Shown: positions 42,852-52,996, numbered from the stretch's first letter. The stretch is DNA of 64,000 nt from Acinetobacter sp. A47 (GCF_000805455.1 NZ_JSUS01000001.1:372001-436000), one strand, 5' to 3'. Notes: generated from the sequence alone by a model not told the origin. Numbers and translations: made by a program.

Positions 42852-43727
42852 ATGACTGCAATTACTGCAAGCATGGTAAAAGAATTACGTGACCGTACTG
42901 GTCTTGCAATGATGGAATGCAAAAAAGCATTAACAGAAGCTGGTGGTGACATCGAACTTGCGATTGATAACCTTCGTAAATCAGGTCAGGCAAAAGCTGC
43001 TAAAAAAGCAGGTAACATTGCTGCTGATGGTGCGATCACAATCATCCAAGACGGTAACAAAGCGATTCTTGTTGAAGTTAACTGTCAAACTGACTTCGTT
43101 GCAAAAGACGAAAACTTCAAAAACTTCTCTGATAAAGTTGCTGCTGCTGCACTTGCTGCAAACGAAACTGATGCTGCAAAAATTGCTGAACTTAAGCTTG
43201 AAGACGGTGCAACTGTAGAAGAAGCGCGTGTTGCACTTGTTCAAAAAATCGGTGAAAACATCCAGGTTCGTCGTGCTCAAATCGTTGAAGGCGAAAACCT
43301 GGCTGTTTACAAGCACGGTTTAAAAATCGGTGTTGTTGTTTCTTACACAGGTGATGCTGACACTGGTAAAGGTATTGCAATGCACGTTGCTGCGTTCAAC
43401 CCGGTTGCAGTAAATGCAGAAGCTGTTCCAGCTGACTTGATCGCTAAAGAGAAAGAAATTGCTGAAGCGAAAGCATTGGAATCTGGTAAGCCTGCAAACA
43501 TCGTTGAGAAAATGGTAACGGGTTCAGTTGAGAAATACTTGAACGAAGTTGCTCTTGATCGTCAAATGTATGTTATCGACAATGACAAGAAAGTTGCTGA
43601 CGTATTAAAAGCAACTGGTACTGTTGTCGCTCAATTCGTTCGTTTCGAAGTGGGTGAAGGTATTGAGAAGAAAGCTGAAATGAGCTTTGCAGAAGAAGTT
43701 GCTGCTGCTCAAGCTGCTGCGAAGTAA
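42852..43727 (+). CDS. tsf: Elongation factor Ts
   Basis: Nucleotide exchange factor for EF-Tu. 291 residues with the N-terminal UBA-like domain and signature [19 protein letters not shown], followed by [16 protein letters not shown], the EF-Tu contact region. AGGAGAA precedes the ATG. Codon use is that of a highly expressed gene, rich in GCT, GTT and AAA. Confidence 0.97.
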   Translation: MTAITASMVKELRDRTGLAMMECKKALTEAGGDIELAIDNLRKSGQAKAAKKAGNIAADGAITIIQDGNKAILVEVNCQTDFVAKDENFKNFSDKVAAAALAANETDAAKIAELKLEDGATVEEARVALVQKIGENIQVRRAQIVEGENLAVYKHGLKIGVVVSYTGDADTGKGIAMHVAAFNPVAVNAEAVPADLIAKEKEIAEAKALESGKPANIVEKMVTGSVEKYLNEVALDRQMYVIDNDKKVADVLKATGTVVAQFVRFEVGEGIEKKAEMSFAEEVAAAQAAAK

Positions 43728-43739
43728 TTCGTATCTTCT

Positions 43740-43771
43740 AAAAAAACCCAGTCTTTTTGACTGGGTTTTTT
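43740..43771 (+). terminator. Terminator of tsf
   Basis: AAAACCCAGTC-ttttt-GACTGGGTTTT. Confidence 0.9.
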
Positions 43772-43781
43772 ATTGTCTATT

Positions 43782-43813
43782 AAAAAAAGCCCACTTCATC
43801 AAATGGGCTTTTT
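43782..43813 (-). terminator. Terminator of the NlpE-like gene
   Basis: AAAAAGCCCA-cttcatcaaa-TGGGCTTTTT just beyond the lipoprotein stop on the minus strand. Confidence 0.85.
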
Positions 43814-43828
43814 AATATTATTTAAGGT

Positions 43829-44299
43829 TTATTCAGCTTCTTTTTTAAGCTCGTATTTGCTTGCCAATTCACCTGTAATTTCTTTACCTTCTGTATCTAA
43901 AGCTTTCAGGTAGCCTTCAGCAACGAAATATTTACGACCGTCACCGGCTTTATCCAAGGTGATGACGGAAGTATTTTTGCTATCAAAGGTGAAGCTACCT
44001 TTACTTTCGAATACTTTACCATCGCCTTTACCTAAATATTTTTCTTTTAACTCATAAGTTTTATCTAGGTTGAGTTCAAGTTCAGTTTCAATACCTTCGC
44101 AGTCAGCACATGGAACTACGCCTTTATAAGTGCCATTCCAGTCCAGTGAGTTTTCTGCTGTGTGTGCACTATCGACTACTTCAGAAGATGCTTCAGTCGA
44201 CGTTACTGATGCTGGTTCGTCGGTTTTTGGCGTTTCTGCCTTGTTACATGCGACCAGAAAAACAGAAGCTAAAGAGATTGCAATAATTGACTTTTTCAT
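43829..44299 (-). CDS. NlpE-like outer-membrane lipoprotein
   Basis: A 156-residue lipoprotein. The lipobox FLVAC gives Cys18. A Thr/Ser/Glu-rich linker follows (about 20-50). The remaining domain has the NlpE N-terminal signature YKGVVPCADCEGIETELELN with its CxxC. In E. coli NlpE signals copper or surface stress through the Cpx system. This protein has only the N-terminal domain, as in shorter homologues. Function beyond the family is unknown. Confidence 0.85.
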   Translation of the reverse strand: MKKSIIAISLASVFLVACNKAETPKTDEPASVTSTEASSEVVDSAHTAENSLDWNGTYKGVVPCADCEGIETELELNLDKTYELKEKYLGKGDGKVFESKGSFTFDSKNTSVITLDKAGDGRKYFVAEGYLKALDTEGKEITGELASKYELKKEAE

Positions 44300-44410
44300 C
44301 CTGGATATTACCTTGTTTGAAAGTATTGATATCCAAGTTATTAGATTTTAAAAAGAAATGGAAGTAATGGAATGTAAGGGTTGTTTAACCTTTGGTAAAG
44401 CCGGACAAGC

Positions 44411-44536
44411 TTAACCTTGTCTGGCCTTGAAGCGTGGATTTGATTTGCAGATCACAAATAACTTGCCACGACGCTTTACAATCTGGCAATCAGCACTACG
44501 GCGTTTCGCACTTTTAAGGGATGAGCAGACTTTCAT
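44411..44536 (-). CDS. 50S ribosomal protein L36, zinc-independent type
   Basis: A 41-residue protein starting [20 protein letters not shown] and ending [12 protein letters not shown]. It resembles E. coli YkgO, the L36 paralogue that lacks the C-x2-C zinc ribbon. Three cysteines (4, 17, 30) remain, but not in ribbon spacing. Such paralogues replace the zinc form under zinc shortage, and a Zur-like operator sits 26 bp upstream. The start codon follows GAGAACCAC, a weak ribosome-binding site. Confidence 0.88.
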   Translation of the reverse strand: MKVCSSLKSAKRRSADCQIVKRRGKLFVICKSNPRFKARQG

Positions 44537-44556
44537 TGTGGTTCTCTATGTTAAAT

Positions 44557-44579
44557 GTAATGTTATATTATTGCATAAA
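44557..44579 (-). promoter_or_regulatory. Zur-like operator upstream of the L36 paralogue
   Basis: The core GTTATATTATTGC (44562-44574) matches GTTATATTATAAC at 11 of 13 positions, within a longer imperfect palindrome ATGTTATATTATTGCAT. It lies 26 bp before the start codon, where it would block transcription when zinc is sufficient. No other feature is visible up to 44756. Confidence 0.6.
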
Positions 44580-44756
44580 TAGAGTGGTGTAAAGTTTGCT
44601 TTTTCCGGATAGGGTGTGCGCTGTTTTTCTGCAAGGGTAATCTTTCATACTGGTGGTATTCTATAATTATCCAGCTCAGCACTAGTTTTGCTATGTTTAG
44701 GAGAATCAGTGGGTAGGGGACAACCACCTGTCTGAGTGATTATGCGGAATAAATTT

Positions 44757-45671
44757 CTATAAAATATCATTCGGTCTTAGCGAAAAATTGATGTGTTCAC
44801 GCACTAAGACCTGCATGGTTGGAATGATATTGCGTATATCGCCACGTCTCCATTGAAAAGCATAGTGCAATGAGGGTAAAGGAGGATTGCTTTCAAGTTG
44901 AATGAGAGTGCTGTCTATTCCGTTATTTGTCCAGCCTTTGGGTAAAAAACCAATCCCAACACCTTCCCGGATCATACCGGCAACAGCACTCCAGTTGTTG
45001 CAAGTAATGCGTTTAACTTCATGAATATTCTGGCTTAATAGCCAGTCATCCAGAATACGGGTTGTGCCTGCGCCAGAAGGCAGGGTGACAAGCGTATGTT
45101 GAGATAATAGGCTTTTTAAATCTTGGGGTGTAGCCTGAGCGAGTAAGGGCTGGGCGATCATCCATACAAAATCTGCTTTGATAATGGATTGAGATAAAAT
45201 GCTGCTTTTAGAGGAACGCCCGGCCATGATGGCAAAGTCAAGTTCACCTGCATCCAGTTTACGTTCAAGTACTGCACCTACATCAACATAAGGCTCCAGA
45301 TGTAATAAAGGATGCTGCTTCTGGGCAATGGCAATAAATTTGGGTAGCCATGTTAGTGCAGATAACTCTCCCACACCAAATTTTAATCTACCATTCAGCC
45401 CCTGATGTTCATTTGTAAAAGAAGTTTGTAGTGTGATGACAGCCTCGAGCACTTTGTTTGCCATGCCTAGTAAGCGTTCCCCATCCTCGGTTAAAACAGC
45501 CCGGTGCCCACCTCGATCAAACAGTTGATGATTTAAGATGCCTTCTAATTCATGAATTCTTTGTGATAACGATGACACTGATATATGTAAACGTTGTGCT
45601 GCGGTAGCAAAATTATCACAAGTTGCTGCCCAGTAAAAAGCTTCCAGTTGCTTGATGGTCGGAGATGACAT
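44757..45671 (-). CDS. LysR-type regulator, divergent from a 2-hydroxyacid oxidase
   Basis: 304 residues with the N-terminal HTH (DNFATAAQRLHISVSSLSQRI) and a substrate-binding domain containing VWMIAQPLLAQ and GVGIGFLPKGW. It is divergently transcribed from the FMN oxidase gene across about 80 bp, the standard LysR arrangement for autoregulation and target activation. The likely inducer is the hydroxyacid used by the neighbouring oxidase and transporter; its identity is unknown. Confidence 0.85.
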   Translation of the reverse strand: MSSPTIKQLEAFYWAATCDNFATAAQRLHISVSSLSQRIHELEGILNHQLFDRGGHRAVLTEDGERLLGMANKVLEAVITLQTSFTNEHQGLNGRLKFGVGELSALTWLPKFIAIAQKQHPLLHLEPYVDVGAVLERKLDAGELDFAIMAGRSSKSSILSQSIIKADFVWMIAQPLLAQATPQDLKSLLSQHTLVTLPSGAGTTRILDDWLLSQNIHEVKRITCNNWSAVAGMIREGVGIGFLPKGWTNNGIDSTLIQLESNPPLPSLHYAFQWRRGDIRNIIPTMQVLVREHINFSLRPNDIL

Positions 45672-45754
45672 TGTTCGATTTTTCCGAATAACCTTGTTTA
45701 AATAATATCGCTTTTATTTATGTTGCTCTATCACTATAAAGTAGATTGTGGAAG

Positions 45755-46978
45755 ATGGATGAGCAGTTTATGGACGTAAATAAGCAAAATATTCAAGCAG
45801 GAGCGACGTCTTCTAAGAACCTGCCTAAAGTTCTGGAAGATATTTTATGTTTAGATGATTTTGAGGCAAAGGCACGCCGGAAACTCCCCCGGCCAATTTT
45901 TGGCTATATTGCTGGCGCGGCAGAGGAAAATACCAGCCTGCAGGATAACCGTACAGTTTTTAAAGATTATCGTTTTATCACGCAGGTCTTAACCGATGTT
46001 TCCCGGCGAGATCAAAAAGTAGAGCTATTTGGCAAAACTTATGCCTCGCCTTTTGGCATTGCCCCGATGGGCTTAAATGCATTGTCAACTTATCGGGGAG
46101 ATGTGGTGTTAGCGCGGACTGCACAGGCTGCCAATATCGTTTCAATTATGAGTGGTTCATCTCTGATTCCTTTGGAAACTGTGGCAAAAGCTGCACCAGA
46201 TACCTGGTTTCAAGCTTATCTTCCCGGAGATACAGCCCGTATTTTGGCATTACTGGAGCGGGTAAAGAACGCGGGTTTTCAAACCTTGGTGATTACGGTA
46301 GATATCCCTGTGTCTGCGAATCGGGAAAACAATGTGCGTACCGGTTTTTCGACCCCGTTACGGCCGAGTTTACGCTTGGCCTGGGATGGGTTGGCGCGAC
46401 TTTCCTGGTTGTTTGGAACATTCTTTCGCACATTTATTAAACATGGGATGCCCCATTTTGAAAACTCCTTTGCAACAAGGGGGGCACCTATTTTATCGGC
46501 CAATGTGCTTCGTGATTTTTCTGCCAGGGATCATTTGAACTGGGAGCATTTCAAACAAATTCGTGAGTACTGGCAGGGACATCTGGTGATTAAAGGTGTG
46601 CTCAGTGTCAAAGATGCCTGCCTTGCAAAAGAGATGGGGGCAGATGGCATTATTTTGTCTAATCATGGTGGCCGTCAGCTGGATGGTGCCACTTCGCCGA
46701 TGCGAATCTTGCCAGATGTTGTGAAGGCATTAGGTTCAGATTATCCGGTCATGATTGATAGTGGTTTCCGCCGTGGTTCAGATGTGCTCAAAGCTATTGC
46801 GTTGGGGGCAAAGATGGTCTTTGTGGGGCGTCCATTTAATTATGCAGCTGCTGTGGCAGGGGATGCAGGGGTTACGCATGCGATTACCCTGCTACGTGAT
46901 GAAGTCGATCGTAATATGGCTATGTTGGGTGTTAATCGTTGTGATGAGTTGCATCCCGGTACGCTTATTAAATGTTGA
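45755..46978 (+). CDS. FMN-dependent 2-hydroxyacid dehydrogenase/oxidase
   Basis: About 407 residues of the lactate dehydrogenase/glycolate oxidase/mandelate dehydrogenase family. Key sites are the N-terminal FMN segment FGYIAGAAEENTSLQDNR, PFGIAPMGLNAL, the catalytic His and Arg in ILSNHGGRQLDGATSPM, and DSGFRRGSDVLKAIALGAK for the FMN phosphate. It oxidises an L-2-hydroxyacid to the keto acid. Lactate is possible, but the neighbours are not the usual lldPRD genes. The start may be ATG 45755 or ATG 45770, the latter having GATGAG upstream. The MHS transporter gene follows after 114 bp. Confidence 0.85.
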   Translation: MDEQFMDVNKQNIQAGATSSKNLPKVLEDILCLDDFEAKARRKLPRPIFGYIAGAAEENTSLQDNRTVFKDYRFITQVLTDVSRRDQKVELFGKTYASPFGIAPMGLNALSTYRGDVVLARTAQAANIVSIMSGSSLIPLETVAKAAPDTWFQAYLPGDTARILALLERVKNAGFQTLVITVDIPVSANRENNVRTGFSTPLRPSLRLAWDGLARLSWLFGTFFRTFIKHGMPHFENSFATRGAPILSANVLRDFSARDHLNWEHFKQIREYWQGHLVIKGVLSVKDACLAKEMGADGIILSNHGGRQLDGATSPMRILPDVVKALGSDYPVMIDSGFRRGSDVLKAIALGAKMVFVGRPFNYAAAVAGDAGVTHAITLLRDEVDRNMAMLGVNRCDELHPGTLIKC

Positions 46979-47092
46979 TCTTCGGATTGGCGCGTCTTTT
47001 TACTTTTAATAACCCGTTTGAATGATGACCTGTCTTATAGATGGAAACTATAGGCAATAGGGGTCATGTGCCTTAAATAAAGGATTATCAAT

Positions 47093-48409
47093 ATGCAAAA
47101 TGTTCATGAAACAGAACAAGAAAAAGCCAGACGCCTAAAGAAAGTGGCCACAGCGACCATTGTGGGTTCAATGCTGGAATGGTACGACTTCTACTTATAT
47201 GCCACCATGGCCTCTATTGTTTTTAGTAAAGTTTTTTTTGATAAATCTGATCCGGGTACAGCAGCAATTGCGGCTTTTGCAACCTTTGCAATCGGATTTA
47301 TTGCCCGGCCCTTTGGCGGTATATTTTTTGGTTTTTTTGGCGATCGTTATGGTCGTAAGAAAATGCTTTACATTACCTTTTTGCTGATGGGCTTATGTAC
47401 TGTCTTTATCGGTTTGATTCCCGGTTATGACACGATCGGGATTTGGGCGCCGATCCTGTTGGTTTTTTTCCGGATTATTCAGGGGCTTGGTGCAGGAGCT
47501 GAGTTTGCCGGAGCGGCAATTACTTCCTATGAACATGCATCAGATGAAAAACGTGGTCGTCAGGGTGCCTGGCCTGCATTAGGCTTAAATCTGGGCTTGT
47601 TATTATCCTCGCTGACTATTTTCTTGCTGACTTTAAATGGAGATGAATTTTTATTAAATGGCGGTTGGCGTATTCCGTTTTTACTCAGCTTTGTACTGGT
47701 GCTTGTCGGAGTGTGGGTAAGAAAAAGCTTGCCCGAAACACCAGATTTTGAGCAAAAAATTATTCATAATGAAGCTGAAATTAAAGCTGAAAATCCTTTT
47801 AAAAGTTTACTGAAGGCGAATCTAAAAGGCATCTTGGTGGTTTTGATTGTCGCAATTGGATATAACGCGCTCAGCTATATTTTTAAGACCTTCTCTTTAG
47901 CCTATCTAACACAATTTAAAGGAGTGACTGCTCATGTTACGTCCTTGTCGATTACCATTGCCAGTCTGGTTGCCATTGTTACTGTGCCATTGTTTGGCTG
48001 GTTATGTGATTACTGGAGTAGTAAAAAAGTCCTGATTTTAGGTGGGCTTTTATCGGCGTTATTTGCTTATCCATTTATGAAATTGCTGGAAACGGGTCAG
48101 GATTTATTGATCTATATGGCAATTGCGGTCGGAACGGGTATTCTGGCCCCCATGATGTTTGCCTCACAAAGTTCATTTTTATGCCGACAGTTTTCAGTAG
48201 AAAATCGCTCTACCGGTGTGAGTTCCAGCCGGGAAATTGGTACGGCAATTGCGGGTGGTCTGGCTCCATTAGGTGCCTTGAGCATGGTTGCAGCTTCGCC
48301 TACACATTCAACAGTCAGTGTCATCATGATTTTAATTACTGCGGCAGTATTTGTTGTGGTTGCTGCATTATGTGATCAGGGTTACCGATTTTCTAAACAT
48401 AAAAACTAA
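47093..48409 (+). CDS. MHS-family MFS transporter for organic acids
   Basis: A 438-residue 12-helix transporter of the metabolite:proton symporter group. Visible are the VGSMLEWYDFYLYATMASIVF first helix, the RPFGGIFFGFFGDRYGRKK motif and RIIQGLGAGAEFAGAA, all typical of ShiA/KgtP/ProP relatives. Together with the upstream oxidase it probably forms an uptake-and-oxidation unit for a hydroxyacid. AAAGGA precedes the ATG. No terminator separates the two genes. Confidence 0.85.
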   Translation: MQNVHETEQEKARRLKKVATATIVGSMLEWYDFYLYATMASIVFSKVFFDKSDPGTAAIAAFATFAIGFIARPFGGIFFGFFGDRYGRKKMLYITFLLMGLCTVFIGLIPGYDTIGIWAPILLVFFRIIQGLGAGAEFAGAAITSYEHASDEKRGRQGAWPALGLNLGLLLSSLTIFLLTLNGDEFLLNGGWRIPFLLSFVLVLVGVWVRKSLPETPDFEQKIIHNEAEIKAENPFKSLLKANLKGILVVLIVAIGYNALSYIFKTFSLAYLTQFKGVTAHVTSLSITIASLVAIVTVPLFGWLCDYWSSKKVLILGGLLSALFAYPFMKLLETGQDLLIYMAIAVGTGILAPMMFASQSSFLCRQFSVENRSTGVSSSREIGTAIAGGLAPLGALSMVAASPTHSTVSVIMILITAAVFVVVAALCDQGYRFSKHKN

Positions 48410-48537
48410 TCTCTGCCTTTAAACACGGCGAGGTTCAGATTTGGGATAGTGAGTAGTGACAAGTATTTATGCTTTATTGATGGAGTTAAATTGGTGTCGG
48501 GCCTGATTGGATTGGGTTGCCGGAATGAAAGATCACA

Positions 48538-48573
48538 ATAAAAAAGCCCTTATCGATAGATAAGGGCTTTTTT
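48538..48573. terminator. Bidirectional terminator between the MHS transporter and tRNA-Gly
   Basis: AAAAAAGCCCTTATC and GATAAGGGCTTTTTT form a long stem usable from both sides. Confidence 0.9.
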
Positions 48574-48578
48574 GAATT

Positions 48579-48654
<76 letters not shown>

Positions 48655-48664
48655 AATAGGACGC

Positions 48665-48692
48665 ATTATAGAGAGTTTCATTCAACTGTCAA
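48665..48692 (-). promoter_or_regulatory. Consensus sigma-70 promoter of tRNA-Gly
   Basis: On the minus strand TTGACA and TATAAT are both perfect and 16 bases apart; the -10 ends ten bases before the tRNA 5' end. Confidence 0.9.
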
Positions 48693-48716
48693 CTCTCTAA
48701 TGTGCTAAGTGCTGAA

Positions 48717-50138
48717 TTAATCAGCACGTCGCCAGATTGTACCTTGACGCGTATCTTCCAGAACTACGCCTTGCTCCAGTAAAGACTGGCGGATGCCATC
48801 GGCTTTGGCAAAGTCTTTGGCTTTTTTCGCATCGACACGTTGCTGGATAAAGCTCTCGATTTCAGCATCAGAGAGGCTTAAAGCTTCTTGACCAATATCG
48901 GACTTGAGGAACTCATCTACATCATGCTGAACCAGACCAAGAATGTCAGTTAAATGACGCAAGGTTGAGTAAAGAGCTGTTGCCTGATCAGCTTGCTCTT
49001 CTTTCACCGCACGGTTGAGTTCCTTATTGAGTTCAAACAGGACTGCCATGGCTTCAGCCGTATTGAAATCATCACACATTGCATTGTTAAAGCGTTCAAC
49101 AAAGTTCTGTTCTAAAGTCTCAATCGTTTTTTGACCATAGACTTGCTGATAAGCTTTGAAAGAATGATAGAAACGGCTGAGCGCTGTTTTTGCTTCTTTT
49201 AAGGCTACATCAGAGAAGTTAACTGGGCTGCGATAATGCGACGACACAATGAAGTAGCGAATTACTTCCGGATGGAATTTTTCCATCACATCGCGGATGG
49301 TAAAGAAGTTGCCTAAAGACTTGGACATTTTCTCGCCATCGACATTGATGAAACCGACATGCATCCAGTAATTGACATACTGTTCGCCAGTTGAGGCTTC
49401 ACTTTGGGCAATTTCATTTTCATGATGCGGGAACATCAGATCCGAACCGCCACCATGAATATCAAAATGATTGCCCAGGCAGCAGGTCGACATGGCAGAG
49501 CATTCAATATGCCAGCCTGGACGGCCATTGCCCCATGGTGAGGCCCACGCCGGTTCATTTTCCTTGGCATGTTTCCAAAGCACGAAGTCAAACGGATGTT
49601 TCTTTTCTACTTCAACATCAACGCGTTCAGACGCACCCGCTTGCATGTCTTCCAGTTTACGGCCAGAGAGACGACCGTATTTGTCGAATTTGCTGACTTC
49701 AAAATAAACATCACCATTGCTGGAAGGGTAAGCAGCACCTTTATCAACCAAGGTGTTAATCATGCTTTGCATCTGATCGATATATTCTGTTGCCTTTGGT
49801 GCCTCATCTGGGGCAGCACAGCCCAGGTTGGCTGCATCTTCATTCATGGCATCAATGAAACGAGCCGTGAGCTGCTGAATGCTCTCACCATTTTCATTGG
49901 CGCGCGCAATGATCTTGTCATCAATATCGGTAATGTTGCGGATATAGCGAACTTTCCAGCCTTGGCTGCGCAAGAAACGAATGATGTAGTCAAATGCAAC
50001 CATAACCCGAGCGTGTCCGATATGACAGTAATCGTAAACCGTCATACCACAGACATACATATCAATTTGACCTTCTTTACGTGGGACAAATTCAACTTTT
50101 TTACGTTGCTCAGAATTATATAGAACAAAAGGTTGCAT
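48717..50138 (-). CDS. cysS: Cysteinyl-tRNA synthetase
   Basis: A class I synthetase of 473 residues. The nucleotide-binding HIGH motif appears as [13 protein letters not shown], with the nearby zinc-site Cys in [20 protein letters not shown] and [11 protein letters not shown] complete the zinc and amino-acid site, and KMSKSLGNF is the KMSKS loop. A helical anticodon domain ends the protein. ATG 50138 (MQPF) is chosen over an upstream TTG. It is separated from the tRNA-Gly by the latter's promoter. Confidence 0.96.
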   Translation of the reverse strand: MQPFVLYNSEQRKKVEFVPRKEGQIDMYVCGMTVYDYCHIGHARVMVAFDYIIRFLRSQGWKVRYIRNITDIDDKIIARANENGESIQQLTARFIDAMNEDAANLGCAAPDEAPKATEYIDQMQSMINTLVDKGAAYPSSNGDVYFEVSKFDKYGRLSGRKLEDMQAGASERVDVEVEKKHPFDFVLWKHAKENEPAWASPWGNGRPGWHIECSAMSTCCLGNHFDIHGGGSDLMFPHHENEIAQSEASTGEQYVNYWMHVGFINVDGEKMSKSLGNFFTIRDVMEKFHPEVIRYFIVSSHYRSPVNFSDVALKEAKTALSRFYHSFKAYQQVYGQKTIETLEQNFVERFNNAMCDDFNTAEAMAVLFELNKELNRAVKEEQADQATALYSTLRHLTDILGLVQHDVDEFLKSDIGQEALSLSDAEIESFIQQRVDAKKAKDFAKADGIRQSLLEQGVVLEDTRQGTIWRRAD

Positions 50139-50244
50139 AAGGGTTTTCAAACACTCTACAAAAATCGTTATTCATCATAACGTATGCACCATATTTCATA
50201 AAGTTATCGGCAGAAAAAAAGATGGTTTTAGTTTGCAATATTTT

Positions 50245-51651
50245 TTATTCAAAACCGGTTTGACTGACTGTCCGGATGTGCGGCTTTCTGGCGAAATGAT
50301 AGTAAATCAATGCTGTTGCCAAAATGCCCACTAACCAGGAAATATCTACACCACCTAATAATGTGGCGATCGGGCCTGTAAAAACTTGAGTGTGAATGAA
50401 GGGGAGTTGTAGCAGTACGCCGATGACATAACAGCCAATGCCGACACTGTTCCAGCGGCCATATTTTCCATCCGGATCATATAATGCAGTGACGTCACAT
50501 TGTTCTTTAGAAATGAAATAGTAATCGACCAGATTGATGGCACTCCAGGGAATAAAGAAGGTAAGCAGAAACAGGATAAAAGCCTTGAAGCTATTTAAAA
50601 AGCTATGTTCACCAAGGATTGCGATCAGGGTCGAGATCGTGACCATGGCAAGCACGACAGCTAAACGTGTATTTCTGGAAATCGGGATACGTGGATTAAA
50701 GCTATTCCAGATCGTTGCAATACACATAAAACAACCATAGGCATTGAGTGTTGACAGGGTCACCTTGCCAAAGGCAATACTGAAATATAAGAAAGTAACA
50801 AGTAATGCCACAGTATTCATTTCCACGACATACTGTACTTCGTTTCCAACAAAGCTGCCTTGAGAAATTTGTGCAATCAATACGCCTAAGGTCATAGAGA
50901 TCTGCGAACTGAGCAGTGAACCCAGGCCAACAGCCAGAAAGACACGGCTGGAAGAGGTGTTTGATGGCAGATATCTTGAATAATCAGCGACATAAGGGCC
51001 AAATGAGATTTGCCATGAGGCAGAAAGGGAAATCGCGAGTAAAAATGAGGACCAGTTAAACTTTTGAACAGCAATTAACGCTGAAAAGTTTGAATGAGTT
51101 AAAATTTGAGTGAGAATAACGACAAAGGCAATCACCCCGATAATACTTGCAACCTTTCCAACCCAGTGAATTAAACGGTAGCCAATGGTGGCAAAGATTA
51201 CAATAAAGGCTGCATAGATTAAAATCCCGGTACTATTGCTAACATGAATCAGTTGCGCAATAGCTTTACCAGCCAGCACCTCACCCGTTGCAGTAAAGCC
51301 GATATACATCAGGCATACCAGAATGATAGGAATACAGGCTCCATATACACCAAACTGAACGCGGCTTGAAATCATCTGCGGCAGACCCAGTTTGGGGCCT
51401 TGCGCGGCATGTAATGCCATCACCGTGGCGCCCAAGCATTGTCCGATCAACAAGCCGATGATTGACCAGAAAACATCACCGCCGAGCACAACAGCCAGCG
51501 CACCGGTAACAATTGCGGTGATTTGTAAATTGGCACCAAACCATAAGGTAAATTGGCCAAAAACAGTACCATGTCTTTCTTGTTCCGGAATGAAGTCAAT
51601 TGTACGGCTTTCAAAAAATTGGGTTTTTTCTTTCTCATCCGCTGAGTTCAT
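50245..51651 (-). CDS. NCS1-family nucleobase/cytosine permease
   Basis: A 468-residue permease with about 12 membrane helices. The N-terminal FIPEQERHGTVFGQFTLWF, followed by the GANLQI motif and GPKLGLPQMISSRVQFG, is typical of NCS1 transporters of the cytosine/purine branch (CodB-like). A cytoplasmic loop carries a DPDGKYGRWN motif. The substrate may be a purine, cytosine, hydantoin or vitamin B1/B6 precursor; no catabolic gene lies beside it to decide. It is monocistronic. Confidence 0.83.
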   Translation of the reverse strand: MNSADEKEKTQFFESRTIDFIPEQERHGTVFGQFTLWFGANLQITAIVTGALAVVLGGDVFWSIIGLLIGQCLGATVMALHAAQGPKLGLPQMISSRVQFGVYGACIPIILVCLMYIGFTATGEVLAGKAIAQLIHVSNSTGILIYAAFIVIFATIGYRLIHWVGKVASIIGVIAFVVILTQILTHSNFSALIAVQKFNWSSFLLAISLSASWQISFGPYVADYSRYLPSNTSSSRVFLAVGLGSLLSSQISMTLGVLIAQISQGSFVGNEVQYVVEMNTVALLVTFLYFSIAFGKVTLSTLNAYGCFMCIATIWNSFNPRIPISRNTRLAVVLAMVTISTLIAILGEHSFLNSFKAFILFLLTFFIPWSAINLVDYYFISKEQCDVTALYDPDGKYGRWNSVGIGCYVIGVLLQLPFIHTQVFTGPIATLLGGVDISWLVGILATALIYYHFARKPHIRTVSQTGFE

Positions 51652-52015
51652 ATAGACCTTGTCCTTAAAGTGTTGCTGTGCTGAAAACGATATGTTTACG
51701 CAGCTATTCTGTATATCCTGATATATATATGTATATACAACTAGCCCTAAAAGTGGGCAAACTGATTTGTGTTAAAAAAGGTAAGTCTGAAGATTTTTAA
51801 AGATGTGGTGATTTAGAGAGGGATGAACCGCCTTGAAATGGTGGTCTCAAGAAAGCTTTGTACAAGGCGCGATATTGCGATTTTCTCCATTTTTCATGAA
51901 AACTTATACATTTAGAAACGTGCATATTTCACAGTTATGTTAGAATCGCCAGTATTCTTTTGATTAAAATTATCTGCCGCTAGGTAGATAAAGTACTGTT
52001 TTGAGTCAAGCTCAT
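51652..52015. other. Divergent region between the NCS1 permease and kdsD
   Basis: A 364-bp AT-rich gap. It contains an alternating tract TATATATATGTATATAC near 51720 that is weakly palindromic. I see no RNA structure and no confident promoter. The kdsD end has only a poor ribosome-binding site. Confidence 0.4.
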
Positions 52016-52993
52016 ATGTCACAAGCCATAAATTTTCAAAAAAGCGCAATAGAAACGCTGCGTATTGAACAGCAAGCGATTGAAGTGCTTGCCACACAAA
52101 TTAATGAACGTTTTGATCATGCATGTGAAATCTTGTTGCAATGCAAGGGGCGTGTGGTAATTACGGGTATGGGAAAATCGGGCCATATCGGGCGCAAAAT
52201 GGCTGCCACTTTTGCTTCTACAGGTACTCCCTCATTTTTTATGCACCCTGGCGAAGCTGGGCATGGTGATCTGGGCATGCTGGTGCGTGGAGACGTACTG
52301 ATTGCGATTTCGAACTCGGGCAAAAGTGACGAAATCATGATGTTGATGCCACTGATCAAGCATTTAGGCGTGCCATTAATTACCATTAGCCGGGATGATA
52401 AAGGCCCAATGCCGCAAAATGCCGATGTCGCGTTAACCTTGGGCGCTGCCGATGAAGCTTGTCCTTTAGGTTTGGCACCCACCTCAAGCACAACCGCAAC
52501 CCTGGTGCTGGGTGATGCTCTGGCCGTTGCTCTTCTGGAAGCCCGTGGCTTTACTGCAGACGACTTTGCACGCTCACATCCGGCAGGTGCACTGGGTAAA
52601 CGCCTGCTTTTACATGTGAAGCACTTAATGCATACCGGTTCAGAATTGCCAAAGGTTCGTCCAGATACTCCGATGAACAAGGTGTTATATGAAATTTCGG
52701 ATAAGCGCCTTGGCTTGACAACTATTGTAGATGAGCAGGACACCTTGCTTGGGATATTTACTGATGGCGACTTGCGCCGGATGATTGATCAGCAACAAGG
52801 TTTTGATGTCAATCTTTGTGTTTCTGAAGTCATGACCAAAAATCCAATGACGATTTCTCAGGAAGCCCGTGCGGTTGAAGCACTGGAAAAAATGCATGAG
52901 AAAAAAATCAACCAGTTTGTTGTGGTTGATGAGGCAAAAAAAGTGATTGGTGTAATCAGTATGCATGACCTTATTCAGGCAGGAGTAAATTAA
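52016..52993 (+). CDS. kdsD: Arabinose-5-phosphate isomerase
   Basis: Converts ribulose-5-phosphate to arabinose-5-phosphate, the first step of Kdo synthesis. The 325-residue protein has an SIS domain (GKGRVVITGMGKSGHIGRKM-like region at about 42-60, plus LIAISNSGKSDEIM and EACPLGLAPTSSTTATL) followed by two CBS domains (about 205-325). ATG 52016 is chosen over an in-frame TTG 15 bases earlier. It leads the five-gene operon kdsD-kdsC-lptC-lptA-lptB. Confidence 0.94.
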   Translation: MSQAINFQKSAIETLRIEQQAIEVLATQINERFDHACEILLQCKGRVVITGMGKSGHIGRKMAATFASTGTPSFFMHPGEAGHGDLGMLVRGDVLIAISNSGKSDEIMMLMPLIKHLGVPLITISRDDKGPMPQNADVALTLGAADEACPLGLAPTSSTTATLVLGDALAVALLEARGFTADDFARSHPAGALGKRLLLHVKHLMHTGSELPKVRPDTPMNKVLYEISDKRLGLTTIVDEQDTLLGIFTDGDLRRMIDQQQGFDVNLCVSEVMTKNPMTISQEARAVEALEKMHEKKINQFVVVDEAKKVIGVISMHDLIQAGVN

Positions 52994-52996
52994 GCC

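Noticed and set aside
49569..50123. Long plus-strand ORF of 184 codons opposite cysS
   Set aside because: Shadow frame; no domain, no ribosome-binding site, and cysS is unambiguous. The same applies to long frames opposite the tape-measure (676-1203) and J-like (6377-6955) genes.
51715..51740. Alternating AT tract as a regulator operator
   Set aside because: Low complexity and only weakly palindromic; mentioned in the intergenic entry without a function.
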